DNA of 63,704 nt from Ferruginibacter sp. (GTDB taxonomy: Bacteria > Bacteroidota > Bacteroidia > Chitinophagales > Chitinophagaceae). The translations under genes were made by a program, and so were the position numbers. How positions within the stretch are numbered: position 1 is the first letter of the stretch; every line of letters begins with the position of its first letter. The DNA is taken from assembly GCA_025362235.1 (NCBI GenBank), contig JANYGZ010000060.1, positions 1-63,704 on the forward strand. The letters are read 5' to 3'. The notes under the pieces were generated by a model, which saw only the letters and a list, made by a program, of their open reading frames with translations, did no database searches and was not told where the DNA came from. Of the stretch, positions 8,293 to 17,485 are shown one piece after another.

Positions 8293-8652
8293 TTAGTGAT
8301 GTTGTACTATCCGGCTGTCAATAAAAATATCCAGCAAGTTAAAAATCACATCGAGCTTTTGCTTATTTATGGTATCTAACAGTTTTGCCTTTGTGATAAA
8401 AATATCGTTTGAATTCTTGCTGATTGTATGGGGAAATAAAAATACTTCTACCGGCACTTTAAATACTATTGCAATTTTTTCCAGCATTGATATTGAAATA
8501 TCACTACTACCGCTTTCTATCAGCGAAAAATCTCTTGTTTTCATTCCAAGCCGGCGGGCCAAATCTTTTTGTAACATATTTTGTTTCTTCCTTAGTTCAA
8601 CGATATTCAAACCAACTATCTGCTGCAACCCTTTATACGTATATTTTTTCAT
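8293..8652 (-). CDS. XRE-family transcriptional regulator
   Basis: 119 residues. Seen: one Cro/cI-type helix-turn-helix at about residues 13-68 with the typical features LRKKQNMLQKDLARRLG (helices 1-2), FSLIESG (recognition helix) and ISMLEKIAIVFKVPVEVFLFP (helices 4-5). The short C-terminal tail (about 45 residues) has no known sensor domain. It is transcribed in the same direction as the DUF2279 gene, 70 bases away, and may control it or itself. Such solo XRE proteins are usually repressors. No operator palindrome was recognised next to it. Confidence 0.8.
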   Translation of the reverse strand: MKKYTYKGLQQIVGLNIVELRKKQNMLQKDLARRLGMKTRDFSLIESGSSDISISMLEKIAIVFKVPVEVFLFPHTISKNSNDIFITKAKLLDTINKQKLDVIFNLLDIFIDSRIVQHH

Positions 8653-8784
8653 AAAAAATTTTAGTATTAAATTGACACATTATTTAAAAAAGCCTTGCCA
8701 AGAATGGCAGGGCTTGGACATGCAAGCAGCTATAATGCTGCGATATTTTTATTTACTGGTCACAACACGTCAGTTTCAAGCTAT

Positions 8785-8882
8785 GGACTTTAGTCCAAGG
8801 CTTTAGCTTCTACAAACTTCTAACAATCGCTTTGATAACAAAATAAGAAGAATGGCGAAGCCTCCATATGGACTTTCAGTCC
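8785..8882. repeat. Two short palindromes in an intergenic region
   Basis: GGACT-TT-AGTCC at 8785-8796 and GGACT-TTC-AGTCC at 8870-8882, each preceded by TAT or ATAT. These look like copies of a dispersed intergenic hairpin. The rest of 8653-8920 holds no gene I can support. Confidence 0.4.
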
Positions 8883-8920
8883 TTCTTCAACCTATGGGTT
8901 TTTAACCAATAGTATTTGAG

Positions 8921-9098
8921 TTAAGTGAGTACTGCGTCCTTAGCATTGCCAAATTTTACAAACAAAATGAGGAATATTACAAGTAAGCAAATGGGTACTA
9001 CCTGTGCCAGTGTTTTACGTACCCTTTCCTGATTTTAAAATTCACCGTTCAAGGTGGTGGAATAACCTTGTGGCAAATGAATAGCTGCATTTACTTTG
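8921..9098 (-). pseudogene. Remnant of a second CzcA/CusA-type RND transporter gene
   Basis: On the minus strand one frame reads KVNAAIHLPQGYSTTLNGEF, a TAA stop, then NQERVRKTLAQVVP and a transmembrane stretch ICLLVIFLILFVKFGNAKDA, ending at TAA 8921-8923. It aligns with the intact transporter next door (KVNKAVQLKRGYRMAWQGDF, then NQQRAEQRLAQVVP). The two copies share GGGTACTACCTGTGCCAG exactly (8994 and 9664) but differ widely elsewhere, so this is a paralogue, not a recent copy. Only about 55 of some 1050 codons remain. It lies about 40 bases after the intact gene and cannot be functional. Confidence 0.75.
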
Positions 9099-9138
9099 AT
9101 ATAAATCACTTTGCGTTTTTTAGTTAATCGAACTGTTT

Positions 9139-12100
9139 TTATTTTATTTCACTTTCTGAACTACCGCTTTTTTCAACATGTATAATATCTGTCTTTCGAT
9201 ATGCCCAGCCAAAAATCAGCGGGAATACCCACAGAGAAAAGATCATGGCGCACAGAATGCCGCCAATCACCACCCGGGCAAGCGGACGGGAACTTTCTGA
9301 GCCAATACCATGCGACAAAGCAGCAGGCAGCAGTCCAATAGCTGCCATCATTGCGGTCATCATCACGGGGCGTATTCGGGAATTAACCCCCAGCTTAATG
9401 GCATTGTAGAGCGAAGCTTGCTGCCCTTTAATTTTATCGAGATTTTGTTTGAATACGGTAATGAGCAGCACGCCGTCCTGTATGCAAATTCCGAAGAGTG
9501 CAATGAAACCAATGCCTGCAGAGATACTGAAATTGGTGCCGGTCAGATGAAGGGCCACAATGCCTCCAACAATGGCAAATGGAACATTTAAAAACACCAG
9601 GACTGCATCTTTAAAATTTCCAAACATGGTAAAGAGTAGCAGAAAAATAAGTAACAGGCTGACGGGTACTACCTGTGCCAGCCTTTGCTCTGCCCGCTGC
9701 TGGTTTTCAAAATCTCCCTGCCAGGCCATACGGTAGCCACGTTTCAATTGCACAGCCTTATTCACCTTTTCCTGTGCTTCGGCAATAGTGCTACCCATAT
9801 CCCTGTTCCTGATGGAAAATTTCAATGTTGAGTAGCGTTCATTATCATCCCGGAAAATAAGGCAGGGGCCTGTTTTCTGTGTGATGGAGGCTATTTCCTT
9901 GATGGGTACTTTGCTGCCACTCTGTGTTGGCACCAGGAGATTGCCAATATCGTCTGCATTTTTTCTGAAGCCTTCCGGCATCCGGATTCGGATATCAAAT
10001 ATTTTAATGCCTTCATACAGTTGCGATGCAGCAAGGCCGCCAATGGCCATAGCAATAACTGCATTGGCATCAGCTGTAGCTACGCCATATAAAGCAAGTT
10101 TCTGCTGGTCGAGGCTTACATCAAGCTCCGGCTGGCCTATATTGTAGATAATGCCCAGATCTGCAACTCCTTTTACCTGCTTCAGGATGTTATACACTTC
10201 ATTCACCTTTTGCTCCATATAGTTCAATGAATCGCCATAGACTTTCACACAGATGGAACCCTTGACGCCACTAACGGCCTCCTCTACATTATCCATTATT
10301 GGCTGGCTGAAATTGAGATTAATGCCTGGAATAACGGCGAGCTTTTCATTCATTTTGTCTATCAATTCGTCCTTACTCATTTTGGGTTTCCATTCTCCCT
10401 CGGGATACAGCATCACACTAAATTCATTGTTATAAAAACCAGCCACATCCGTTCCGTCATCCGGCCTTCCTGTCTGGCTAACGGCATACTTTACCTGCGG
10501 AAACTGAATTATTATTTTTCTGGCCTGCATGGCAATTTCTTTCGACTTTTCAAGGGAGATGCTGTAAGGCGTCTGCACCCTCAGCCAGATAGAACCTTCA
10601 TTCAGTTCAGGCAAAAATTCACTTCCCAAAAATTTAAAAGAAAAAATGCCGACTACCATCGCAACCATAGAAATGAGCACCACAGGCACTTTTTGCTTAT
10701 ACGCTCCAATAAATCCTTTTAGCATAAAGCCGCTAAGGTGATGCACAAACGGGTTGTGTTTTTCTTTCACATTCTTATTCAGAAGCATGCTTATCAACAC
10801 CGGAACCAACGTGAGGGTAGTGATTAAGGCACCGAGCAATGCAAAGCCAAGTGTATAAGCTAATGGAGAAAACATTTTGCCTTCCACTTTTTCAAAAGCA
10901 AATACTGGCAGCAGCCCGGTAATGATGATGAGCTTGGCAAAGAAAACCGCTTTGCCCAACTGGGTGCCATTTTTTCTAATCAGCCCAAGTTTCGCCAGCC
11001 GGTTAAATTTGGGCATGCCCACTTCCATTGCCTTATGATCCAGAATGACGAACATACCTTCCACCATTACCACTGCACCGTCTATGATGATACCGAAATC
11101 AACCGCACCCAGCGACAGCAGGTTGGCCGACATGCCCATCAAATGCAAACAGATAAAGGCAAATAGCAATGCCATTGGAATGATGATGGATACAATCAGC
11201 GTGGTGCGCCAGTTGAACATAAACAGCGACACCAGGAGGGTAACTAGCAATATCCCTTCTACCAGGTTATGCATCACCGTGTGTGTGGCAAATTCTATAA
11301 GTTCAGTGCGGTCGTAGTAAGGAACAATCTTGGTGTCCTGGGGAAGAATGTAATTGTTGAGCTTATCAACTTTTGCCTTCAGTGCCGCAAGCACCTCAGT
11401 GGGGTTAGCGCCCTTTCGCATTACAATAATGGCTTCCACCGCATCTTCTTCGTCCGTTATAATGCGCTTTCCGGATGAGTCAGTCAGCCCATCTGCCCGA
11501 GCCACCCACCCCAGCCTTGGCACGTTACTGACAGATACATCCGCCACATCTTTCACCAGCACTGGCACACCGTTATTGTTGGTCACAACAATATTTTTTA
11601 TCTCGTTAATATCGTTCAGCAAACCAATACCTCTTACCACAAAAGCCTGGTTGTTCTGAATTATCATATCGCCGCCAATATTGATATTGGTTTTTTGCAC
11701 GGCTGTAAAAACATCCAATGGCGTAATGTTCAGTGTAGTGAGTTTCTCGGGGTCCACCTGGATTTCAAAAGTTTTTGTTTTGCCACCAAATGCTGTGATG
11801 TCCCCAATGCCAGGCACAGAGCGGAGCTGGCGGTCAACCACCCAGTCCTGCATGGTTTTCAGTTCCCGTGCATCCCTTATTTTGCTCCGCAACGTGTAGC
11901 GGAAAATTTCACCGGTGGGCCCAGTTGGCGGTTGTACGGAAGGCAGTATGCCATTCGGCAGTGTAGCATTACCAAGCAGGTTCATTACCTGCTGACGTGC
12001 TTCTGGGTCTTTCACGCCGTCGTTAAAAATCAGCTTAATATAACTGAGTCCAAAAATGCTGGTGGAGCGAAGACTGGTTTTGTTCTGTACAGGTGCCAGT

Positions 12101-12324
12101 GCCAGCTCTACAGGAATGGTGATAAGTTTTTCCACCTCTTCCGCACTGCGGCCCGGCCATTGGGTGATAACACTAATCTCCGTATTAGTCACATCAGGAA
12201 AAGCCTCAATAGGCATATTTCTAAACGTGATAATGCCAGCCACTACCAGCAGAACTGCACAAAAAATAATGAAGATTTTATTTTTTAAAGAAAACCCTAT
12301 GATGCTTTTAAGGAATTTATTCAT
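9139..12324 (-). CDS. czcA: Heavy-metal efflux RND transporter, CzcA type
   Basis: Inner-membrane proton antiporter of the HME-RND family, 1061 residues (normal length), which would drive export of metal ions through a tripartite pump. Seen: the first membrane helix at about residues 12-34; two large periplasmic loops; and the diagnostic fourth-helix motif at residues 409-422, DFGIIIDGAVVMVE with D409, D415 and E422. Known: DFG-x3-DGA in this helix marks transporters for divalent cations (Zn, Co, Cd, Ni), whereas Cu/Ag pumps (CusA) carry a GAMVDAAIV type, so this is more likely a Czc-type pump. The residue after the glutamate is Gly instead of the usual Asn. It is the last gene of the C-B-A operon, 105 bases after the adaptor gene. 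Confidence 0.9.
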   Translation of the reverse strand: MNKFLKSIIGFSLKNKIFIIFCAVLLVVAGIITFRNMPIEAFPDVTNTEISVITQWPGRSAEEVEKLITIPVELALAPVQNKTSLRSTSIFGLSYIKLIFNDGVKDPEARQQVMNLLGNATLPNGILPSVQPPTGPTGEIFRYTLRSKIRDARELKTMQDWVVDRQLRSVPGIGDITAFGGKTKTFEIQVDPEKLTTLNITPLDVFTAVQKTNINIGGDMIIQNNQAFVVRGIGLLNDINEIKNIVVTNNNGVPVLVKDVADVSVSNVPRLGWVARADGLTDSSGKRIITDEEDAVEAIIVMRKGANPTEVLAALKAKVDKLNNYILPQDTKIVPYYDRTELIEFATHTVMHNLVEGILLVTLLVSLFMFNWRTTLIVSIIIPMALLFAFICLHLMGMSANLLSLGAVDFGIIIDGAVVMVEGMFVILDHKAMEVGMPKFNRLAKLGLIRKNGTQLGKAVFFAKLIIITGLLPVFAFEKVEGKMFSPLAYTLGFALLGALITTLTLVPVLISMLLNKNVKEKHNPFVHHLSGFMLKGFIGAYKQKVPVVLISMVAMVVGIFSFKFLGSEFLPELNEGSIWLRVQTPYSISLEKSKEIAMQARKIIIQFPQVKYAVSQTGRPDDGTDVAGFYNNEFSVMLYPEGEWKPKMSKDELIDKMNEKLAVIPGINLNFSQPIMDNVEEAVSGVKGSICVKVYGDSLNYMEQKVNEVYNILKQVKGVADLGIIYNIGQPELDVSLDQQKLALYGVATADANAVIAMAIGGLAASQLYEGIKIFDIRIRMPEGFRKNADDIGNLLVPTQSGSKVPIKEIASITQKTGPCLIFRDDNERYSTLKFSIRNRDMGSTIAEAQEKVNKAVQLKRGYRMAWQGDFENQQRAEQRLAQVVPVSLLLIFLLLFTMFGNFKDAVLVFLNVPFAIVGGIVALHLTGTNFSISAGIGFIALFGICIQDGVLLITVFKQNLDKIKGQQASLYNAIKLGVNSRIRPVMMTAMMAAIGLLPAALSHGIGSESSRPLARVVIGGILCAMIFSLWVFPLIFGWAYRKTDIIHVEKSGSSESEIK

Positions 12325-12429
12325 GGAAAGAATTTGATTTTACAGCCGCTCTTCTTCAATGAGCAGCCGGTCATTATAAATAGTTGCCCGATGCAACAAT
12401 TGTAACTGCCGGTTTTGTCTGCGGAAGTG

Positions 12430-13530
12430 TCAATTGTTAAGGGCTTCATACATCTGCAGTACATCGCTGCCAATGAGTACATCGCCTGGCTTAATACCCG
12501 ACTGTATGAAGACCCTGCTGCCGTTGATGCTGATAATATTTACGGCACGTATTTCCACATCAGCTTTACTTTTATACACCAGCACATAATACTGGCTGTG
12601 GTCAAAAAAGAGCGCCCCGCTTGAAATGCTGGTAGCCTGTTTATCCTCCTTGTTATTTACCATCACAGTAGCAAACATCTGTGGCTTCAGCAGGTAATCT
12701 GGGTTACTAAGCATCACCCTCATTTTCATTACACGATTGGTGGGATCCAACACATTCATCAGCTTGTCTATTTTCCCTCTGAAAATCTTATCGGGATAAG
12801 AAATGGTGGTTACTTCCACTTCATCCCCCACATGCACTTTACTGATGTTTGCTTCATATACATTCGCCTGCACCCATACCTCCTTTAAATCCGAAATGGT
12901 AAAAAGATTCGTACCATTGTCTGTTCGTATAGACATACCGTTAGTAACATTCTTCTGCACCACAAATCCACTGATGGGGCTTTTGATAAAATACTCACCC
13001 TGCCTGTTGTTGCCGTTTATGCTCAATATGCGCTGAGCCGCCACTTGGGAGGCTTCGGCCTGCTTAGCCGCCACGTCTGCATTGGTAACATCCACCTGGC
13101 TGGCCAGTCCGCTTTTATACAAATCCTTTTGCTGCTGCAGCACACGGGCTGTCAACTGCACATTGGTTTCTGCATTGATGAGCGCTACATTGTAGTTGGC
13201 CACCTCGACACTTTTTATCATGCCCAGAACCTGGCCTGCCTGCACATAATCTCCAAGCATCACTTTTATGTCCTGCAGGTTACCGCTGATAAGCGGAAAA
13301 ATATTCGCTACTTTATCGGGATTGAAATCTACCACTCCATTGAATTTGATGGAATTGGTGAGTGTGGAAGTCTTCGCTGTATCAGTCTGCAGCGTCTTCA
13401 TTAATGAATCAGGAATTACATACGGTTCTCGTTTTGCCATTGATGTATCCACCTTGCCTGTACACGAATAAAAAGCTGCTGCTAAAAAAAAAGTAAGGCT
13501 ATAAATGCTATAATTTATTATCCTGTTCAT
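12430..13530 (-). CDS. czcB: RND efflux periplasmic adaptor (membrane fusion protein), lipoprotein
   Basis: 366-residue periplasmic adaptor that would link the RND pump to the outer-membrane channel. Seen: a lipoprotein signal with Cys23 (AAAFYSC), so it is probably anchored by lipid; a first barrel strand and lipoyl half (VANIFPLISGNLQDI...QAGQVLG); a helical hairpin (about residues 115-165) rich in Gln/Ala; a second lipoyl half (IKSPISGFVVQKN); then beta-barrel and membrane-proximal domains. It lacks the Cys/His/Met-rich extension seen in some CusB or CzcB proteins, so metal delivery by this subunit is not indicated. It starts 21 bases after the TolC-like gene. Confidence 0.88.
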   Translation of the reverse strand: MNRIINYSIYSLTFFLAAAFYSCTGKVDTSMAKREPYVIPDSLMKTLQTDTAKTSTLTNSIKFNGVVDFNPDKVANIFPLISGNLQDIKVMLGDYVQAGQVLGMIKSVEVANYNVALINAETNVQLTARVLQQQKDLYKSGLASQVDVTNADVAAKQAEASQVAAQRILSINGNNRQGEYFIKSPISGFVVQKNVTNGMSIRTDNGTNLFTISDLKEVWVQANVYEANISKVHVGDEVEVTTISYPDKIFRGKIDKLMNVLDPTNRVMKMRVMLSNPDYLLKPQMFATVMVNNKEDKQATSISSGALFFDHSQYYVLVYKSKADVEIRAVNIISINGSRVFIQSGIKPGDVLIGSDVLQMYEALNN

Positions 13531-13551
13531 ACTTAAATTGGTTTCGGAAAA

Positions 13552-14853
13552 TTATTTATTAAAAATTTTTGTGCCCGTGCTGAAATTCAGTTGCTCCAAC
13601 TGGCTGATACGGTTATACCGCAAGTTGTTCAGTTGCAGCACATTTTGTTTGTATGAATCATAAAAATCAATAAACTCCAGTATTGAAATATTTCGCCGCT
13701 CATAGTTCTTTGTCACTTCCTTAATGAGCGTATTAAAATCACCTTCAAAGGCCGGGTCAAAACTATTCAGCAATTTTTCTGCCCTAACTGCACCAATATA
13801 ACTGTTGGCTACCTGGCTTTCAATGGCATCCTGTGTGGCGCTCACCTGCAGCTCGCTGCTCTCTGTTTGTGCAACGACTTGTTTAATATTACCTTGGTTG
13901 CGGTTAAAAATTGGAATGTTGATGCCAAAGCCCACTGCATTATATCCCTTCACATAACTGCCCAACCGGTCGTAGCCTGCATTCAGTGTAACATCCGGCA
14001 CCGCCAACGCTTTCTGCAGAAGAAGGTTCTGTTGGTTAAAAATTACGGCTGACTTCGCCATCTTTAAATCGAACCGGTTATTGTAAGCACTGTCCAGCAA
14101 TGATTGATAAGTTACATTCGCAATTACTAATTGCGGCCGTTCATCCATTGTAACTAGCGGCACCACATAAGCGCTGGCCTCTCCCCTTATCAGCAGTTTG
14201 AATTCGCTGTTCACATCATCAATGTTTCCCTGCAGCGCCGCCAGCTCAGCCTGTAGCGAATAGAGTTGGGATTTAGTGCGTACAAGTTCCTTCAGTGCGA
14301 TATTACCTTTCTTCACCTGTTCTTCAAAAGCCAAAGTTGTTTTCTGCAGAGAAGTTATCTCCAAATTATAAGCCTGCTGCATTTGCTGCAGGTAATAGGT
14401 ATTGTAAAAATCATTTCTTAATGTGTAACGTAGCGAACGGAGAATATCATAAAACTGAAACTCAGTAATCTGCACACCTGTTTTAGCAAGTTCAATAGCC
14501 TTACTTCTTTTGCCTGCAGTTTTTATAAGCTGGCTAAGCTGAAGGGCAATTTCCCGGTTATCATCGCTGTAGTCAAAAAGCTTTTTTGTGTCCGGCTGAT
14601 AAAAGCCGCTGTTAAAACTAAACTGCGGATTGTCATAGAGTTTGGCAGTAATTACATTGGCCTTTGCACTGTCAATGCTGAAGCGTTGTGCCAGCAGTTG
14701 CAGATTGTTTTTAATAAACAACTGCTCAGCCTGCGGCAATGAAATAGTGATAGTGTCGTTGGTTGGCTGGCCAGCAACCAGGCTAGGCAAAAAACATAAG
14801 GTTGCAATTGATCTTATTAAAAAAAGATTGGCTTGTAAAAATCTGAATAACAT
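13552..14853 (-). CDS. TolC-family outer-membrane channel of the metal efflux pump
   Basis: Outer-membrane factor of the tripartite pump. The frame is open from 14937, but I place the start at the ATG at 14853 because a clean signal peptide begins there (MLFRFLQ..., hydrophobic stretch ending SLVAGQ); the extra 28 codons upstream look non-coding. That gives 433 residues, normal for the family. Seen: two OEP repeats of long amphipathic helices with heptads (LQQMQQAYNLEITSLQKT, LSQLIKTAGKRSKAIELAKT) and barrel strands such as VTLNAGYDRLGSY and AVGFGINIPIFNRNQ; the last is a typical TolC-family motif. It is the first gene of the operon, so the promoter should lie in 14854-15170, where no metal-responsive operator was recognised. 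Confidence 0.88.
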   Translation of the reverse strand: MLFRFLQANLFLIRSIATLCFLPSLVAGQPTNDTITISLPQAEQLFIKNNLQLLAQRFSIDSAKANVITAKLYDNPQFSFNSGFYQPDTKKLFDYSDDNREIALQLSQLIKTAGKRSKAIELAKTGVQITEFQFYDILRSLRYTLRNDFYNTYYLQQMQQAYNLEITSLQKTTLAFEEQVKKGNIALKELVRTKSQLYSLQAELAALQGNIDDVNSEFKLLIRGEASAYVVPLVTMDERPQLVIANVTYQSLLDSAYNNRFDLKMAKSAVIFNQQNLLLQKALAVPDVTLNAGYDRLGSYVKGYNAVGFGINIPIFNRNQGNIKQVVAQTESSELQVSATQDAIESQVANSYIGAVRAEKLLNSFDPAFEGDFNTLIKEVTKNYERRNISILEFIDFYDSYKQNVLQLNNLRYNRISQLEQLNFSTGTKIFNK

Positions 14854-15170
14854 GTTTAGTTCTTTATAAAAATAGCCGCTAATAAATAAAATGCGGTTTC
14901 CAATAGCCAAAGCAGTAAAAGTTGTTCGTAGAAGCAATACAAATTACTGTGAACCAATTTTTTTTTATTAAAATGGACCATCATTTAGCCAATGTTAACT
15001 AAACAACGCAGCTTGCTACAATTCAAAATGTACCTCTATAAGTTATTTTGTTGTAAGAAAAAATATACCAATTATTTTCGGGAGTGCCATGTATATATAT
15101 AAAATAGTTTTTCAAATAATTAAGAAGTTTTAGTCCAAAAGACCTGAAATCCTAAACCCTGAAAATATTA

Positions 15171-15533
15171 TTAACTGAAAATGCCTTTTAATTTAGCCCC
15201 CAATTCACCTATCGCTTCTTCATTTTTTTCCTTCACATCGCCGGGAATAGGACCTTCTACAAAATGGGTTGCTTTTTCAAACATGGTTTCTTCATATTTA
15301 CTTGCCAGTACTGTAGCTGGTTGCTTTGCCCTTGGCTATTCAGCTGTATCATCCTGATTGTTTTCATCTCCCTTATTGGTTTGTCCCACTCCTTCTTCAC
15401 CATCATCACCAAACACTTTTGATAATGAACTCTCCAGCCCCGGAGATTTTTCTTCTGCGTAGTTTACTACGGCATTAATAATGTCTGTGGGGTTCTTCTT
15501 CACTGATGTTATATTGTTTAGTGAGTTATTCAA
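15171..15533 (-). pseudogene. Small acidic protein gene interrupted by one in-frame TAG
   Basis: The frame starts at ATG 15533, reads 65 residues (NNSLNNITSVKKNPTDII..., ending NNQDDTAE), meets TAG at 15333-15335, and continues in the same frame for 54 more residues (KYEETMFEKATHFVEGPIPG..., ending LGAKLKGIFS) to TAA at 15171. The downstream part has normal coding character, so this looks like one 120-codon gene with a single nonsense mutation. The segment 'PGLESSLSKVFGDD' resembles 'APELSELTNDVFADI' in the next gene upstream, so the two may be distant paralogues. It has its own regulon operator (15623-15654). Function unknown. A sequencing error is possible. Confidence 0.6.
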
Positions 15534-15586
15534 TTAACTGTTGTATAATTTTTCTTTTTATTTCTTTTTGAATTTGTTTGATGTCG

Positions 15587-15654
15587 TAAATCTACATTCC
15601 AAATTCAGGGTCTATATTATACAATCGTTCATTGGGCAAAAATAGTAGGCGAAC
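15587..15654 (-). promoter_or_regulatory. Regulon promoter 1: phased operator plus -7 box
   Basis: In plus-strand numbering the operator spans 15623-15654: a first half-site AATCG (T at 15625), GGCA starting 10 bases later, and a second half-site GTAG exactly 21 bases from the first (T at 15646). The minus-strand -7 box TAGATTTA is at 15587-15594, 31 bases from the first T, and the ATG at 15533 follows 53 bases after it. The same layout occurs at four other promoters in 16.1-22.2 kb. Confidence 0.6.
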
Positions 15655-15686
15655 TTGTTTTTATAAATCATTTATAAATGAAAATA

Positions 15687-15971
15687 TTAAAACAGCTCTC
15701 CTTTTCCTGAACTCACGGTAATACTAAACTGTTGAGGTGGAACGTGCCAAGATTTATATTTATCTGCTTCATGCTCTAGTATCAGCGAAGCTGCCCTACT
15801 AATATGCTTCTGCAGCAGTTCTGCATCTATATCTGCAAATACATCATTAGTCAACTCACTCAGTTCGGGTGCTTTACCAAGCAAATTACTTGCAAATACT
15901 GTAAAAATTGTATTGGTACCTTCAATACTGATGCCTGCATCGCTGGCTGCTTTTTCTATTAACTGGCACAT
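15687..15971 (-). CDS. Small protein of unknown function in the LytTR-like regulon
   Basis: 94 residues, no signal peptide, no membrane segment, probably cytoplasmic. The first 60 residues look like a compact helical domain (IEKAASDAGIS, LLGKAPELSELTNDVF, ELLQKHISRAASLIL). The last 30 residues hold W-H-V-P-P-Q-Q-F and end in a strand-like stretch. I do not recognise the family. It shares the 'P-x-L-x-x-x-L-x-x-V-F' pattern with the broken gene just downstream. A promoter of the shared regulon lies 134 bases before the ATG, giving a long untranslated leader (15972-16104) without obvious structure. Confidence 0.6.
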   Translation of the reverse strand: MCQLIEKAASDAGISIEGTNTIFTVFASNLLGKAPELSELTNDVFADIDAELLQKHISRAASLILEHEADKYKSWHVPPQQFSITVSSGKGELF

Positions 15972-16104
15972 TTTATTTGGATGTGTTTAGTGATAAAATA
16001 TTAACTTCTTAAAAAAATAGAGAAGCCGTATCACCACTTCTCGTAGTTTTTAATAAAAATGTGTAGTAAACAGTGCCAAATCGTTATTTTAAATATTAAG
16101 ACTT

Positions 16105-16171
16105 CAAAAGTAGCTGCCTTACCGGGCTAATTAAACTACAGTCGCCGAACAGGCAAAAACTATCGGCAGAC
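16105..16171 (-). promoter_or_regulatory. Regulon promoter 2: phased operator plus -7 box
   Basis: Operator at 16140-16171: AGTCG (T at 16142), GGCA at 16152-16155, and ATCG with its T at 16163, 21 bases from the first. The minus-strand -7 box TACTTTTG is at 16105-16112, 30 bases from the first T, and fits TAnnTTTG perfectly. It would drive the 94-residue gene (ATG at 15971). The divergent ParB-like gene begins at 16403 and could also be affected. Confidence 0.65.
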
Positions 16172-16402
16172 CAGCGGCAGATAGTTTATAATTGTAAACG
16201 CTGAAGGATGTAGTTATCGCTCCAACATGTTTCTTCTTTTTTATCTCTCTTAGTTTGCAGACAAATACAATCGCTAAAAGATTTTTGAAACTATAAAATT
16301 TTAAAAACCACCGATCAATAATGCCTGTTCAACTAATAACCTCAGTCAGTTTTTTTTAAAATACTTATTTTTAACTTATTTTTTAAACCTTAAAATAGAG
16401 AT

Positions 16403-16765
16403 ATGAAATCAAAATTTTGGCTGGCAGAGCCTGAGCCACACGACTTTCCTGCTGCATTCGATTACCTGGAATTACTGTACCCCAAAAAGACAGCAGAAGC
16501 GATAGTAAACAATTTAAAAAAAAGCAGCACTATTAAGAAGAAAGCAAAAGATATCTTCAGAGCAAGCGAATTACCGATGCTTCCTAAAAATAATATCCAT
16601 GTTGCAGAAAATTTACGAAAAGTAAAAAAGGGTAAAAAGCTATCGCCTGTTTTACTTGTTAGTGATGGTAAATTGGTAATTGCGGATGGCTACCACAGGG
16701 TATGCGCCATTTATTATTTATCCGAAGACCAGGAAGTACCTTGCCGCCTGGTAAATAAAGGGTAA
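16403..16765 (+). CDS. ParB/sulfiredoxin-fold domain protein
   Basis: 120 residues, cytoplasmic. Seen: the strand-turn-helix core of the ParB N-terminal/sulfiredoxin fold, LSPVLLVSDGKLVIADGYHR (about residues 79-98), with the G-Y-H-R motif that corresponds to the nucleotide-binding G-x-x-R of ParB-like proteins, followed by a short helix and a strand (VPCRLV). There is no helix-turn-helix DNA-binding domain, so it is not a partition ParB. The N-terminal half is a lysine-rich helical region. Stand-alone proteins of this kind are common in Bacteroidota and their role is unknown. It is divergent from the regulon gene at 15687-15971. Confidence 0.7.
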   Translation: MKSKFWLAEPEPHDFPAAFDYLELLYPKKTAEAIVNNLKKSSTIKKKAKDIFRASELPMLPKNNIHVAENLRKVKKGKKLSPVLLVSDGKLVIADGYHRVCAIYYLSEDQEVPCRLVNKG

Positions 16766-16847
16766 GCCGAAATAAAAATAAAATATACATTTACCAAAAA
16801 GATATTGTCAGGTTAGTTTATTTTTTGTCTGCAATAAAAAAATAATT

Positions 16848-17374
16848 ATTGATTACGAAATACTTGCATCTTTTTTACTGGCTGCCCTATGGGGTGGTAT
16901 TGTAGGCGCTGAAAGGCAATACAGAAGTAAGTCTGCCGGCTTTTGAATAATGATAATGATATCAATGGATTCTTGTTTTTTTACGATAATGTCAATGGTT
17001 ATTGGGGCAGCAAATAATTCAAACCGCATCGCATCTAATATTGCTACCGGCATTGGTTTTTTGGGAGCAGGAGTAATATTTCGTGGCGATAACCGTGTAA
17101 ATGGAATCACCACAGCTGCCACTATCTGGGCGGTAGACGCTGTAGGCATGGGCATTGGTGCAGGGTATTATTTTGCATCAGCTTGTGCAAGCATACTTAT
17201 ACTATCGTCCTATCAATATTGCCCTCTATTGAAAATGATATTGATAAACTCAATCAGTCGAGAATATATTTAATTAAGCCATCTTTAAATATCATTTTAC
17301 CAATAGGGAAATATTGTGCCATACATTTGGCGTTTTTGTCAGTAGTCTTTTACAGGTTTTTAAATAAAAGATAA
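16848..17374 (+). pseudogene. Broken MgtC/SapB-family gene
   Basis: Frame 1 reads IDYEILASFLLAALWGGIVG, then AERQYRSKSAGF, a clear MgtC N-terminus, then hits TGA at 16944-16946 and continues in frame (SNRIASNIATGIGFLGAGVI, then GITTAATIWAVDAVGMGIGA), the family core. The family has GLRT or GFRT at the stop position, so CGA to TGA is the likely change. Near 17180-17215 the frame shifts, and the C-terminal part (SILPSIENDIDKLNQSRIYL) follows in another frame to TAA at 17372-17374. MgtC/SapB proteins are small inner-membrane proteins linked to magnesium limitation and acid. With a stop and a frameshift, this one is dead. No start codon is clear before residue I. Confidence 0.8.
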
Positions 17375-17485
17375 CAGGGCTAAAATTATTTTTTTCGGGT
17401 TTCTGGGCTTTGCCAAAAGAAGTAACCTGGCGACATCAAACCAGACGCCGCTGAGTTCAAATACTTAAAATATTGGCCGATAATT

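Noticed and set aside
11695..12288. 197-residue plus-strand frame inside czcA
   Set aside because: Antisense shadow; the czcA motifs are unambiguous.
12325..12429. Small frame between the adaptor and czcA genes (ending L-L-I-E-E-E-R-L)
   Set aside because: No start codon and no recognised family; the adaptor already has a normal C-terminus.
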